Assembly (NCBI GenBank): GCA_934292725.1
Contig: CAKQXY010000015.1
Coordinates: 3,409-67,408 of the forward strand
DNA length: 64,000 bases
Direction of reading: 5' to 3'
DNA from: an uncultured Lachnospiraceae bacterium
Lineage (GTDB): Bacteria > Bacillota > Clostridia > Lachnospirales > Lachnospiraceae
Below the pieces are notes generated by a model. The model did no database searches, had not been told where the DNA came from, and saw only the letters and a program-made list of their open reading frames with translations. The translations under genes were made by a program, and so were the position numbers. Below, piece after piece: positions 27,275 through 35,426 of this stretch; the stretch's first letter is position 1, and each line of letters begins with the position of its first letter.

Positions 27275-29275
27275 TTAATACGCAATCATCGGAATACTTT
27301 CTGCCTTTTCATCTGTAGGCACCTTTGTGCCATCCGCGATCTCATACATAACTTCGCTGCACTGCTTTACATAAGATGCCATATCCTGATATGGACGTGA
27401 GCAAATGTCAAACAAACCAATGTTATAATTTTCTCCATCAAAACGACCAAGAACAAACTGATCATAGCACTGGAAATAATGGCAGCCAACACCATTTGGA
27501 TGAGCTGCTACACGCTCACAATAATAGCTGTAAGCTTTTCCTCGATCCTTTTGTGTCAGTACACCCTCAAGTCCTGTTGCTGATAAGCCTGTATCTAGTG
27601 CTCCAAAATGAAATTCACCAATCATAACAGGCAGATCTACACCAAGCTCTACAACATGAGATATTGCTTCTGTTGGATCGACTGCATAACAATTAATGGA
27701 AAATACATCAAAATTCTCCCATCCAGTTGCAAGATCTGGATCGGAAATCCATGCCCATCTCATACCAAGAATCATATGATTTGGATCAACTTCTCGACAT
27801 GCTTTTGACGGAATCTCAACATAAGCGCAAAGCATCTCTTTTGAGAATGTTTTCTGATCTTCTTTTGCAGCCTCAGATTTAGCTGATGCATCACGAATCG
27901 GCTGATACAGATCATCAAAGTCAGTAAACTTCGTGTTCCATGCTGTGTTTAATGCCTCCACAGTCTGATATTTTTCCTTTAAGGCTTCAATCAGCTTTTC
28001 CTTACATACAGTGCGCTCTGGATTATATAGTACCTCGTCTGCCAGCACCAGATTATCTACAAATGCCCAGCTTGGCTCGTTTCTAAGGAAATAGCCGATC
28101 ATCATCGGATCGTCCTTCCTTGCTGCGAGTGCCTTTGCATTATTTTTCGCGTTTTCTTTATACTCATCACTTAGTACATCTGGAAAATCACGAAAAATTT
28201 TCTTTTTTGTCTCCGGAAATTCTGGAAGTGAAGTTACATACGGTATCGGTGTGTTTTCAAAAAGACGCTGATCACTCCAGTTTCCAAGCGTATTCATGCC
28301 CATCTGCATCAGCTGTCCTGCCATCATCTTCTTCCAGATCTGATACCAGTCTTCACCAAACACACGATACAAATTGGCACCTGCATATGAGAACATCTTC
28401 GCATTTCTTTTTCTATCCTTAAATACACGGTCTGGTGAAAACATTTCTGCATATGCCGGTTCTTTCTCATCTGGCAGCCAGTCAAGCCATTTTTCAATTC
28501 CATCAACACGACAGTCCACTGGCACATTCACGCAGTCTGGTCCTGCACTGAAAAACGCATAACCGTCCGGATCTGCAAGCCACCACTTGCCATCTGCCTT
28601 ATACTTTGTAAAGAATCCCGTTCCCTCAGCCAGCTTTTTATTTTTCCAGCCGCCCCATTTTGACCAATTTTCAAATGGATAGCCCTGTTCGCCGTCCTTG
28701 ACTTGTTTTTCCAGAATACCCTTTAATTCTTCAATATCCTTTGTCTTGCCTGACCATTCCTTTCGCTTATTCTGTCCAAGACTATCGACAAGCTTAACAT
28801 CCGAAAGCTCAACATCTTCCGGGTATGTATCCGTTAATGCCATGTTGCTGATACGCACGGTAATATCATGAAATACTGGAATAGTCTTCATCTCAATACG
28901 TGTAATTTCTTCTGGCACAATTCGTCCGCCATGGCAGACAATCTTTAGCTCACCCGGAAGTGCCTCTGGAAACAGCACACCTGCTTTAAACCACTCCTTA
29001 TCCAAACAAATCTGTGTTGTAATCTGCGGCAGAATGCCAAAACGAATCGTCATCGTTGGCTCATCATCCTTACCATACACATACACATTAAAAGCATCAC
29101 AATGTTCCTCAAGTGTCTCAATCTGAAACATAAAGTAACGCTCATTTTTCATTACATCCCATGGCAGCACAATACCCGCTCCATCCTTTGACAGTTTCAA
29201 TAAAGCACTGTCTTTCTCCTGCTTTAAAAGGGATGCCCCACTTGTTAACATCTTCACGTCAAATGGAATCTTCAT
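27275..29275 (-). CDS. Clan GH-A glycoside hydrolase, beta-agarase (GH50)-like
   Basis: 666 residues, no signal peptide. N-terminal beta domain (1-180), then a barrel with ADPDGYAFFSAGPD (234-247), acid/base candidate Glu400 in YFLRNEPSW and nucleophile candidate Glu554 in MIGEFHFGALD. The GEFHFGAxD motif is what I associate with GH50 beta-agarases. A gut bacterium with GH38 beside this gene makes true agarase activity doubtful; a beta-galactoside or host-glycan exo-activity is more likely. Family assignment is from memory of motifs. Confidence 0.6.
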   Translation of the reverse strand: MKIPFDVKMLTSGASLLKQEKDSALLKLSKDGAGIVLPWDVMKNERYFMFQIETLEEHCDAFNVYVYGKDDEPTMTIRFGILPQITTQICLDKEWFKAGVLFPEALPGELKIVCHGGRIVPEEITRIEMKTIPVFHDITVRISNMALTDTYPEDVELSDVKLVDSLGQNKRKEWSGKTKDIEELKGILEKQVKDGEQGYPFENWSKWGGWKNKKLAEGTGFFTKYKADGKWWLADPDGYAFFSAGPDCVNVPVDCRVDGIEKWLDWLPDEKEPAYAEMFSPDRVFKDRKRNAKMFSYAGANLYRVFGEDWYQIWKKMMAGQLMQMGMNTLGNWSDQRLFENTPIPYVTSLPEFPETKKKIFRDFPDVLSDEYKENAKNNAKALAARKDDPMMIGYFLRNEPSWAFVDNLVLADEVLYNPERTVCKEKLIEALKEKYQTVEALNTAWNTKFTDFDDLYQPIRDASAKSEAAKEDQKTFSKEMLCAYVEIPSKACREVDPNHMILGMRWAWISDPDLATGWENFDVFSINCYAVDPTEAISHVVELGVDLPVMIGEFHFGALDTGLSATGLEGVLTQKDRGKAYSYYCERVAAHPNGVGCHYFQCYDQFVLGRFDGENYNIGLFDICSRPYQDMASYVKQCSEVMYEIADGTKVPTDEKAESIPMIAY

Positions 29276-29370
29276 CGCTTTTTCTCTCCTTTTTATCTCG
29301 TCAAATTTTTTCTCGCACCAGATTCATTCTCAATGTTACAAGGTTCACTTTACGCTTTTTGACAAAAAAA

Positions 29371-29392
29371 GGCAAGGCTTTTTCGCCTTGCC
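29371..29392 (-). terminator. Terminator of the redox operon
   Basis: Stem GGCAAGGC/GCCTTGCC followed on the minus strand by seven T. Confidence 0.85.
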
Positions 29393-29415
29393 AGATGTAA
29401 AGTTATTCTAATTTA

Positions 29416-29493
29416 TTACAGTTCACGGTTATATATTACGAAAGCCATTCACCTTCGGGCTTTGCTGCAATATTGGCTTATCCGTGAACTTTA
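29416..29493. repeat. Dispersed palindromic element, copy B (about 78 bp)
   Basis: TTACAGTTCACGG at the left faces CCGTGAACTTTAG at the right. The interior shares TTACGAAAGCC and GCAATATTGGCTTA with copy F at 51546, and a GCAAAGCCCGAAGGTGAATGG block, inverted, with copy E at 49690. Its right end supplies the last codons of the polyferredoxin gene. Confidence 0.8.
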
Positions 29494-30380
29494 GTACTAT
29501 TTTTATCCTTAATTACGCCACAACTAATGGCTCCTGTTGGACAAGCCTGCTTACAGCGTCCGCAGCGGATGCACTCTAGGCTGTTTGCGTTTACAACTGG
29601 ATCTACCTGCATACGACAAACCTTTGCGCATTTTCCACAGCCGACACATTTCTCTTTGCTGACATGATATTTGAAAAATGATACTTTGTTGAAAACGGAA
29701 TAAAATGCTCCAAGCGGACAAATATATTTGCAGAATGGTCTGTAAATTATAATTGAGAGAATGATTGTTACAACCAAAATCGCATTCTTCCAAATATACA
29801 GAGCGCCAAGTGCACTGCGCATTGATTTATTTAACAGCGCAAGTGGTATACCGCCTTCTAGCGTTCCTGCCGGGCAGATGAGCTTGCAAAAATATGGTGA
29901 GCCCTGTCCCATAATGTCCACCAAAAACATAGGAAGCAAGATAACAAACACAGCAAATATTACATATTTCAGCTTGCGAAGCAGCTTATCTCCCTTAAAT
30001 GTACGAATTTTTTTCGGAAATGGAATTTTATTTAGCAGATCCTGTATCAGTCCAAATGGACATAAAAAGCCACAGATCAGTCTTCCAAAAATGGCTCCAA
30101 TAAAAATCAAAAAGCCAACAACATAATAAGCCATCTTAAAATTCCAGCTGCCCACAACAGCCTGCAAAGAACCTATTGGACAGGCTCCGACGGCTCCTGG
30201 ACAGGAATAACAGTTAAGTCCAGGTACGCAGACATTTTTTAATTTTCCCGTGTAAATTTTTCCTGTTACAAAGCCTGATACATGGCTGTTTGTCAAAAAT
30301 GCCCACACTGCCTGAATGCCATGGCGCTTTGCATCACTTACTTTATTTATTTTTTTCTTACTTGTTTTTTCCTGAGCCAT
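29478..30380 (-). CDS. NapH/MauN-type membrane polyferredoxin
   Basis: 300 residues with about five transmembrane helices. Cysteine motifs run along the chain: Cys51/57/60/67, then three CxxxCP sites (103/107, 165/169, 217/221), and two C-terminal 4Fe-4S ferredoxin motifs starting at Cys245 and Cys270. Family role: moving electrons from a cytoplasmic donor through or to the membrane. It follows the CxxC protein by four bases and the exported thioredoxin, so the three probably form a transmembrane electron relay. The final residues KVHG and stop come from a repeat element. Confidence 0.88.
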   Translation of the reverse strand: MAQEKTSKKKINKVSDAKRHGIQAVWAFLTNSHVSGFVTGKIYTGKLKNVCVPGLNCYSCPGAVGACPIGSLQAVVGSWNFKMAYYVVGFLIFIGAIFGRLICGFLCPFGLIQDLLNKIPFPKKIRTFKGDKLLRKLKYVIFAVFVILLPMFLVDIMGQGSPYFCKLICPAGTLEGGIPLALLNKSMRSALGALYIWKNAILVVTIILSIIIYRPFCKYICPLGAFYSVFNKVSFFKYHVSKEKCVGCGKCAKVCRMQVDPVVNANSLECIRCGRCKQACPTGAISCGVIKDKNSTKVHG

Positions 30381-30384
30381 TTTC

Positions 30385-30567
30385 TTATCCTATTCCTATA
30401 CACTCCATACAAATATTAATCGCTTTAGTAAATACAACTGCCATCTCACCGCGATAAATACCAAACGCCATCATCAACAGTCCGACCACTGCCAGACAAA
30501 GTCCTGTCCATTTGGAGTCCAGGGCTGCACTCGCCCTAGACACCATTTTATTTTGCATTATTTTCAT
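30385..30567 (-). CDS. Small CD1871A-like CxxC membrane protein
   Basis: 60 residues: a short basic N-terminus, one hydrophobic helix (about 22-39), a second hydrophobic stretch, and a C-terminal NICMECIGIG with a CxxC pair at the membrane edge. It resembles the small CD1871A-family CXXC proteins of Clostridia, named from memory. One base separates it from the thioredoxin stop and four from the polyferredoxin start, so the three genes are tightly coupled. Inferred to pass electrons or hold a metal between its neighbours. Confidence 0.75.
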   Translation of the reverse strand: MKIMQNKMVSRASAALDSKWTGLCLAVVGLLMMAFGIYRGEMAVVFTKAINICMECIGIG

Positions 30568-30568
30568 A

Positions 30569-31792
30569 TCAATTATTTTCCTTGACTGCGCTTAACTCTT
30601 TTTCCACAATTTCCTTCCACTCTTCAAGTGTATGGCTTCCAGAATATGTTTCGCCTACAATGTTTCCATTTTTATCTACAAAGAAGGTTTCCGGGAATGC
30701 AGAGATACCCTGAAGACGTCCATTCATCATATTCTCGTCCGGAATCAGGAATGGATAGGTAGCCTTTGTCTTTTCCTGAAGAAGCTCTGCCTTTTTGATG
30801 GCCTGCTCGTCCTTATTGCCTTCGCTGTCTGTTGTATCTAATACAACACCTGTTACACCAACGCCCTGATCCTTAAGCTCCTGATACAGCTTCTCAAGCT
30901 CTGGAATCTCATTAACACATGGAGAGCACCATGTTGTAAATACATTTACAAGTGTAAGATCATACTCACTAAACATATCCTCAGTATAAGTTTTCTTATC
31001 AATACCTGTCATCTCAAACTTTCCAACATTATCGCCATCCTGCTGAACCATATCTACCGGCTGATCGAATGCGGACATCTGCTGAAATTCTGCCATGTCG
31101 GTCAGCTCTGTCTTTGTCTTTTCTAATTCCTTTTTCAGCTTCTTATCTGCATCCTTGCTAATGCTTAAATAGTACTCATATTTTCCATCGCTGCTCTCGC
31201 CAAGCTTTGTGTGCTCTGTGCAGCCAGTCAACTCATCTAACTGATCTGTCACATCTGTGCTGTACACACCAAGTGTTCCAATCTTTCCAAGACTCTTTAC
31301 CCAGTCCTCATAGCCAGTTCCCATTTTCTCAATGACAGCATCACGCTGCTCTTCTGTCATTGTATACCAGCTAAAGAATGCATAAGAAATTGCATCGCCT
31401 GCCTCATTCCAGTTCTCATCTGTCAGCATTGCAACCTTTTTGTCTTCCATCTGCTTTAACAGTTTATCTGTTAATGTAAAATTCAGACCCATAAATGGAA
31501 ACTCATAAGAATCCTGAACCTTCCATGAAATCTCAGATGGTGTAAATGTTCCAGAAATCATGTCGGAGGAAACTGCCTCACCTGCCGGAACTGCCTCGCC
31601 TGCTGGAACTGCCTCGCCTGCCGGAACTGCCTCGCCTGCCGGAACTGCTTCTCCAGTCGTTGTCTCATTGCTGCTGTCATTCTTTGCTGCAAATACAGGT
31701 GCTGCGAATGCCCCCAATGATGATACTCCAATCACACCTGCTGCCAAATATGCCTTTACTAATACTCCAATATGTAATCTATTTCTTCTCAT
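30569..31792 (-). CDS. Exported TlpA/ResA-like thioredoxin with GEAVPA repeats
   Basis: 407 residues. A signal peptide ends near APVFA (no lipobox), followed by four exact GEAVPA hexapeptides plus a partial fifth (47-74), an unrecognised domain (about 80-245), and a thioredoxin domain with WCSPC (288-292) and cis-Pro367 in FPETFF. The active site suggests a reductant or isomerase for extracellular proteins. No CcdA is nearby; electrons probably come from the polyferredoxin and CxxC protein downstream. The divergent two-component system probably controls it. Confidence 0.88.
   Translation of the reverse strand: MRRNRLHIGVLVKAYLAAGVIGVSSLGAFAAPVFAAKNDSSNETTTGEAVPAGEAVPAGEAVPAGEAVPAGEAVSSDMISGTFTPSEISWKVQDSYEFPFMGLNFTLTDKLLKQMEDKKVAMLTDENWNEAGDAISYAFFSWYTMTEEQRDAVIEKMGTGYEDWVKSLGKIGTLGVYSTDVTDQLDELTGCTEHTKLGESSDGKYEYYLSISKDADKKLKKELEKTKTELTDMAEFQQMSAFDQPVDMVQQDGDNVGKFEMTGIDKKTYTEDMFSEYDLTLVNVFTTWCSPCVNEIPELEKLYQELKDQGVGVTGVVLDTTDSEGNKDEQAIKKAELLQEKTKATYPFLIPDENMMNGRLQGISAFPETFFVDKNGNIVGETYSGSHTLEEWKEIVEKELSAVKENN
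31571..31655. repeat. In-frame 18-bp tandem repeat
   Basis: Four to five near-identical 18-bp units encode the GEAVPA stretch just after the signal peptide of the thioredoxin. Low divergence between units suggests recent copy-number change. Confidence 0.85.
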
Positions 31793-31831
31793 TTCTTATG
31801 ATCCTTCCTTTCTTTGTTTTGATCTGAGGCG

Positions 31832-31837
31832 ATTATA
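31832..31837 (-). promoter_or_regulatory. Extended -10 box of the redox operon
   Basis: Minus-strand TGTTATAAT (TGn plus TATAAT) 40 bases before the thioredoxin start. There is no good -35 at normal spacing, which fits an activator-dependent promoter. Confidence 0.45.
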
Positions 31838-31877
31838 ACACATGACGTATAAAATCAGTGTTAAGAAATTTTATTTT

Positions 31878-31905
31878 TTAACAACTATTTTATTCTTCGT
31901 ATGAT
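31878..31905 (+). promoter_or_regulatory. Promoter of the OmpR-type two-component operon
   Basis: TTAACA, 16 bases, TATGAT, in the divergent gap with the redox operon. Confidence 0.4.
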
Positions 31906-31947
31906 ATACTTTTAAAAAATAACTATTATTGAAAGGGGAATAAAGAT

Positions 31948-32631
31948 ATGCATATTTTAGTAATCGAAGATGAAGCACAGCTTTGCAGTTCTATCGCTGA
32001 AGGACTTCGCCTTGATGGATACGAGGTAGACACCTGCATGGACGGAAATGAAGGACTTGATCTTTGTCTGACAGAACCATTCGATCTTGTTTTGCTTGAC
32101 CTTAATCTTCCAGGAATGGACGGTCTTTCCATTTTACAGCAGCTTCGGGCAGAAAACTCATCCACACCAGTTATCATCCTTTCTGCCCGAACTCAAATTC
32201 AGGATAAGGTGGAGGGACTTGATCTTGGTGCAAATGATTATCTTACAAAACCTTTCCATTTTGAAGAGCTTGAGGCCAGAATACGAAGCCTCACACGACG
32301 CAAATTTATTCAGGAAAATATCTGCCTGACTTGCGGACGCATATCATTTGACACAAAAACAAGACTTGCCCAGATTGATCATATGACGCTTTCTCTCACG
32401 CGAAAAGAAAGCAGCCTGTTAGAATATTTTCTTCTTCATCCAGATCGGGTAATCAGCCCAGAGGAATTGATTGAGCATATCTGGGATGGAAGTGTCAATA
32501 GTTTCAGTAATTCCATCCGTGTTCATATCTCCTCGCTCAGAAAAAAGCTTCGCGTTGCTCTTGGATACGATCCTATTCAAAATAAGATAGGCGAAGGATA
32601 TCTGCTTAACGCAGACTGCTGCAAAGATTAA
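31948..32631 (+). CDS. OmpR/PhoB family response regulator
   Basis: 227 residues. The receiver domain (1-115) has Glu-Asp at 7-8, phosphoacceptor Asp51 in LLDLNLPG and Lys in LTKPF; the winged helix (about 130-224) ends NKIGEGYLL. GAAAGGGG precedes the ATG. Followed by its kinase and divergent from the redox operon, which is its most likely target. Confidence 0.93.
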   Translation: MHILVIEDEAQLCSSIAEGLRLDGYEVDTCMDGNEGLDLCLTEPFDLVLLDLNLPGMDGLSILQQLRAENSSTPVIILSARTQIQDKVEGLDLGANDYLTKPFHFEELEARIRSLTRRKFIQENICLTCGRISFDTKTRLAQIDHMTLSLTRKESSLLEYFLLHPDRVISPEELIEHIWDGSVNSFSNSIRVHISSLRKKLRVALGYDPIQNKIGEGYLLNADCCKD

Positions 32632-32656
32632 ACATTTAAATAAGGAAAGGATTCTT

Positions 32657-33823
32657 ATGACTCACACACAAAAAAAAGCGCCTCTGCGCTCCTTCTTTGC
32701 CAAAATGCCGCTTCAATGGCGTCTTACTGCGCTGACGACACTTCTTGTCACAGCTGCCTGCATTTTTATGTATTTTTTTATAAGTCATTCTGCCGTCTCT
32801 GGAATGGATGATCTGCACGATTATGTGATCCATATTGATCAGAATGATTCTTCCCCTATCACCTTTCAGGTTGACCCATCTATGCTGTTTCCGCAGATTA
32901 ATGATCAGCTTGCCCAGACAAAGCAGCTTTTCATGATCAAAAGTCTTGTTGTAACCATTGTTGTTATTTTAATCAGCAGTCTGTCCACTTGGTTTCTTAC
33001 ACGTAAAAGCCTTGCTCCGCTTCGCAGCCTCAGTAAAAAAATTTCTGATATTCAGGCACAAAATCTTTCTGTTTCCATTGATGTTCCAGAAAGCCATGAT
33101 GAAATTTCTAAGCTGACAGAAGCATTTAATCAGATGCTTGCTCGTTTAAATAATGCATTTGACGTTCAAAAGCAGTTTTCTGCCAACGCAGCTCATGAGC
33201 TTCGAACTCCGCTTGCTGTAATGCAGACAAATCTTGAAGTCTTTTCCAAAAAGAAAGAACCTTCCGTTTCAGAATACCAGACACTTTTTTCCACTATTCT
33301 TGAGCAGACAAACCGTCTTAGCCATTTGGCTTCGATTTTGCTTGATATGACTGGAATGCAGCGTGTGAAGCGCTCTGATACAATAAGCCTTGCAGCACTC
33401 GCTGATGAAGTTCTCTGTGATCTTGCACCAATTGCTGATCAAAAGCAGATTAAACTTTCCCAATCTGACACAGACTGTATCGTCACTGGAAGCTATCTTC
33501 TTCTCTATCGTGCTGTTTTTAATCTTGTTGAAAATGCAATCAAGTACAATCATCCTGATGGAAGTGTGCTCATTGATATAAAAGATGAAAATGGATTTGC
33601 CTTAATTAGCATCAAGGATACAGGAATTGGCATTACTCCTGAAAATCAGGAAAAAATCTTTACACCTTTTTTCTGTGTTGATAAATCAAGAAGCCGCACA
33701 ATGGGCGGTGCCGGTCTTGGACTTGCACTAGTTGCCGAAATTGCACAGCTTCATAATGGAACAGTTTATGTAAGCGAAAGCGACAGCGAAGGAAGTACTA
33801 TCATCCTTAAGCTGCCGCTGTAA
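32657..33823 (+). CDS. Sensor histidine kinase (HAMP, HisKA, HATPase)
   Basis: 388 residues. TM1 (about 23-42) and TM2 (about 93-114) flank a short 50-residue external loop; HAMP follows (115-168), then His180 in ANAAHELRTPL, an N box NLVENAIKYN, and G boxes DTGIGI and GGAGLGLAL. The small sensor loop suggests detection of membrane or redox state rather than a large ligand. Partner of the upstream OmpR-type regulator. Confidence 0.92.
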   Translation: MTHTQKKAPLRSFFAKMPLQWRLTALTTLLVTAACIFMYFFISHSAVSGMDDLHDYVIHIDQNDSSPITFQVDPSMLFPQINDQLAQTKQLFMIKSLVVTIVVILISSLSTWFLTRKSLAPLRSLSKKISDIQAQNLSVSIDVPESHDEISKLTEAFNQMLARLNNAFDVQKQFSANAAHELRTPLAVMQTNLEVFSKKKEPSVSEYQTLFSTILEQTNRLSHLASILLDMTGMQRVKRSDTISLAALADEVLCDLAPIADQKQIKLSQSDTDCIVTGSYLLLYRAVFNLVENAIKYNHPDGSVLIDIKDENGFALISIKDTGIGITPENQEKIFTPFFCVDKSRSRTMGGAGLGLALVAEIAQLHNGTVYVSESDSEGSTIILKLPL

Positions 33824-33827
33824 AAAA

Positions 33828-34670
33828 TCATTGCTGATTTTTATTAACTTTTCCTATTTTTTCTCCCTGTCTTATACGCGTTTCCTCTCCTCTGGCGCTT
33901 CGGTGCAAAATATTCTTTCTTGGAAGAACAACACCTTTTTGCGTCAGAAGGATAATGGTAGAACCGCCAAATTCAAAATATCCTTTTTCCTCGCCGCGTG
34001 TAACATAACCTGGCACTGCTTCATGGTTTGTAATTCGTCCAACCATCATTGCACCGACTTCCATCATTAAAATCGTGCCAAATTCCTTCGTCTTAATAAC
34101 ACAGTACTTTCTGGTGTTTTCCTTATATACTGGGCAATGTTCAAACGCTATCGGCTGCACCGTATGGAAAACACCTTTAATTGTGCGCTCATGAGAGCGT
34201 CTGCCGCTCACTGGATAAATATAGCGGTGATAATCATCTACGCTTAAGCGAAGCTGCCACAAAATACCGCCTTCAAACTGTTTTGCCAGTTTTTCATCAC
34301 GAAGCAGACTCTGTACTGTATACTGACCTTGTTTGATCAAAAAACGTGAATCATTCGTGATTGGAAAAATCGTAAGCTTTGCATCACATGGACTGATAAG
34401 TATATCATCTCCCTGCGCCAGTAATCTTGCACCTGGTTTTAGCTTTCTTGTAAAAAAATCATTATAGGAAGAAAAACTTGTTTTTTCAAATTCCGACACA
34501 TCAATATTCTGCGACTTTATAAAGCCTGGAACAGCAAGTAAAGATAATCTGCTATTCATCACAAATCCTGCCGCCTTTGACACTGCCGGACTAACAAGAA
34601 TACGAAGAAGCCTATTTCCAACTGATGTTGTATATAAAAATGGTAAAAGTCTGCTTGTTTTTTCTTTCAT
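33828..34670 (-). CDS. psd: Phosphatidylserine decarboxylase proenzyme
   Basis: 280 residues. Makes phosphatidylethanolamine from phosphatidylserine at the membrane. The FGGST motif (234-238) marks self-cleavage to give a small alpha subunit with the pyruvoyl group from Ser237. FFTRKLKPGAR and YHRYIYPVSG are conserved family blocks. It starts nine bases after the pssA stop, so synthase and decarboxylase are co-expressed. It converges with the kinase gene with almost no gap (33823/33828). Confidence 0.94.
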   Translation of the reverse strand: MKEKTSRLLPFLYTTSVGNRLLRILVSPAVSKAAGFVMNSRLSLLAVPGFIKSQNIDVSEFEKTSFSSYNDFFTRKLKPGARLLAQGDDILISPCDAKLTIFPITNDSRFLIKQGQYTVQSLLRDEKLAKQFEGGILWQLRLSVDDYHRYIYPVSGRRSHERTIKGVFHTVQPIAFEHCPVYKENTRKYCVIKTKEFGTILMMEVGAMMVGRITNHEAVPGYVTRGEEKGYFEFGGSTIILLTQKGVVLPRKNILHRSARGEETRIRQGEKIGKVNKNQQ

Positions 34671-34679
34671 AATTTTGTC

Positions 34680-35360
34680 TTATCCTTTTTTGTGTTTCCA
34701 GAACATTAGATCAGATAAATTCCAGCCATAATATTCCTTCCAGTTAAAGCAAAACAGAAGGTAAAGCACAACTGCTGCCACAACAATGATCAGCACAGTA
34801 AGCTGCTTGTTATTCGGCTTTGGGAATTTAAAATTAAGTACAAATAAAAGACCGGTAAGCAGCATCGCAAGACTCAGCACGATCTCAAAATTATCCTGAC
34901 ACAGATTTGAGATTGCATACAAAAATGGTAAAATAACTGCAATAGAAGTGATCGGAAGACCCTGATAATACTTTCTCTTTTCATCAGTCTCCTGCTGACG
35001 CTTCTCTTCCATTACATTATAATATGCCAGACGAATCAATCCCGCCAGACAATAAAAAATCAAAATTGCAACTTCCCACGGTGCCTGCATTCCTGAAAAC
35101 CAGCAGATAATTACAGGGCAGACGCCAAAGCAGACAATATCACAAAGCGAATCAATCTGAATGCCAAAGCGCTTCTGATCCTCCGTTCTGTTTTTCTTTG
35201 TTCTGGCTACCTTGCCATCAAACGTATCAAGAAGACCAGACATACCCAGAAAAAATATTGCCCAGCCTATTCTTGCATAGCAGGCACTAATCATTCCCAA
35301 GATTGATGATGCCAAGCTTATGTATGTCAATATTACTGTATAATCATAAAATCCTATCAT
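34680..35360 (-). CDS. pssA: CDP-diacylglycerol-serine O-phosphatidyltransferase
   Basis: Integral membrane enzyme joining serine to CDP-diacylglycerol. The CDP-alcohol phosphotransferase motif is present (Asp48-Gly49, Ala52-Arg53, Gly66, Asp70, Asp74), with the longer AR-to-G spacing seen in Firmicutes PssA. The frame opens at 35393 but GAGGG five bases before the ATG at 35360 gives a more typical N-terminus (MIGFYDYT). About seven helices, 226 residues. Upstream partner of psd. Confidence 0.92.
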   Translation of the reverse strand: MIGFYDYTVILTYISLASSILGMISACYARIGWAIFFLGMSGLLDTFDGKVARTKKNRTEDQKRFGIQIDSLCDIVCFGVCPVIICWFSGMQAPWEVAILIFYCLAGLIRLAYYNVMEEKRQQETDEKRKYYQGLPITSIAVILPFLYAISNLCQDNFEIVLSLAMLLTGLLFVLNFKFPKPNNKQLTVLIIVVAAVVLYLLFCFNWKEYYGWNLSDLMFWKHKKG

Positions 35361-35426
35361 TGTATCCCTCATAATCCATCCTGTGAACTGCAATTAACAT
35401 CAGCGCATATCTGAGTCCGGATTTTC

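Noticed and set aside
31571..31655. Possible CRISPR array
   Set aside because: The units are contiguous 18-bp coding repeats without spacers and no cas genes are present.
30632..31838. Plus-strand frames with LPELPRLPEL-type repeats
   Set aside because: These are the antisense readings of the GEAVPA tandem repeat in the thioredoxin gene.
35361..35400. Another copy of the palindromic element before pssA
   Set aside because: Only GCAGTTCACAGG resembles the family end; there is no inverted partner.
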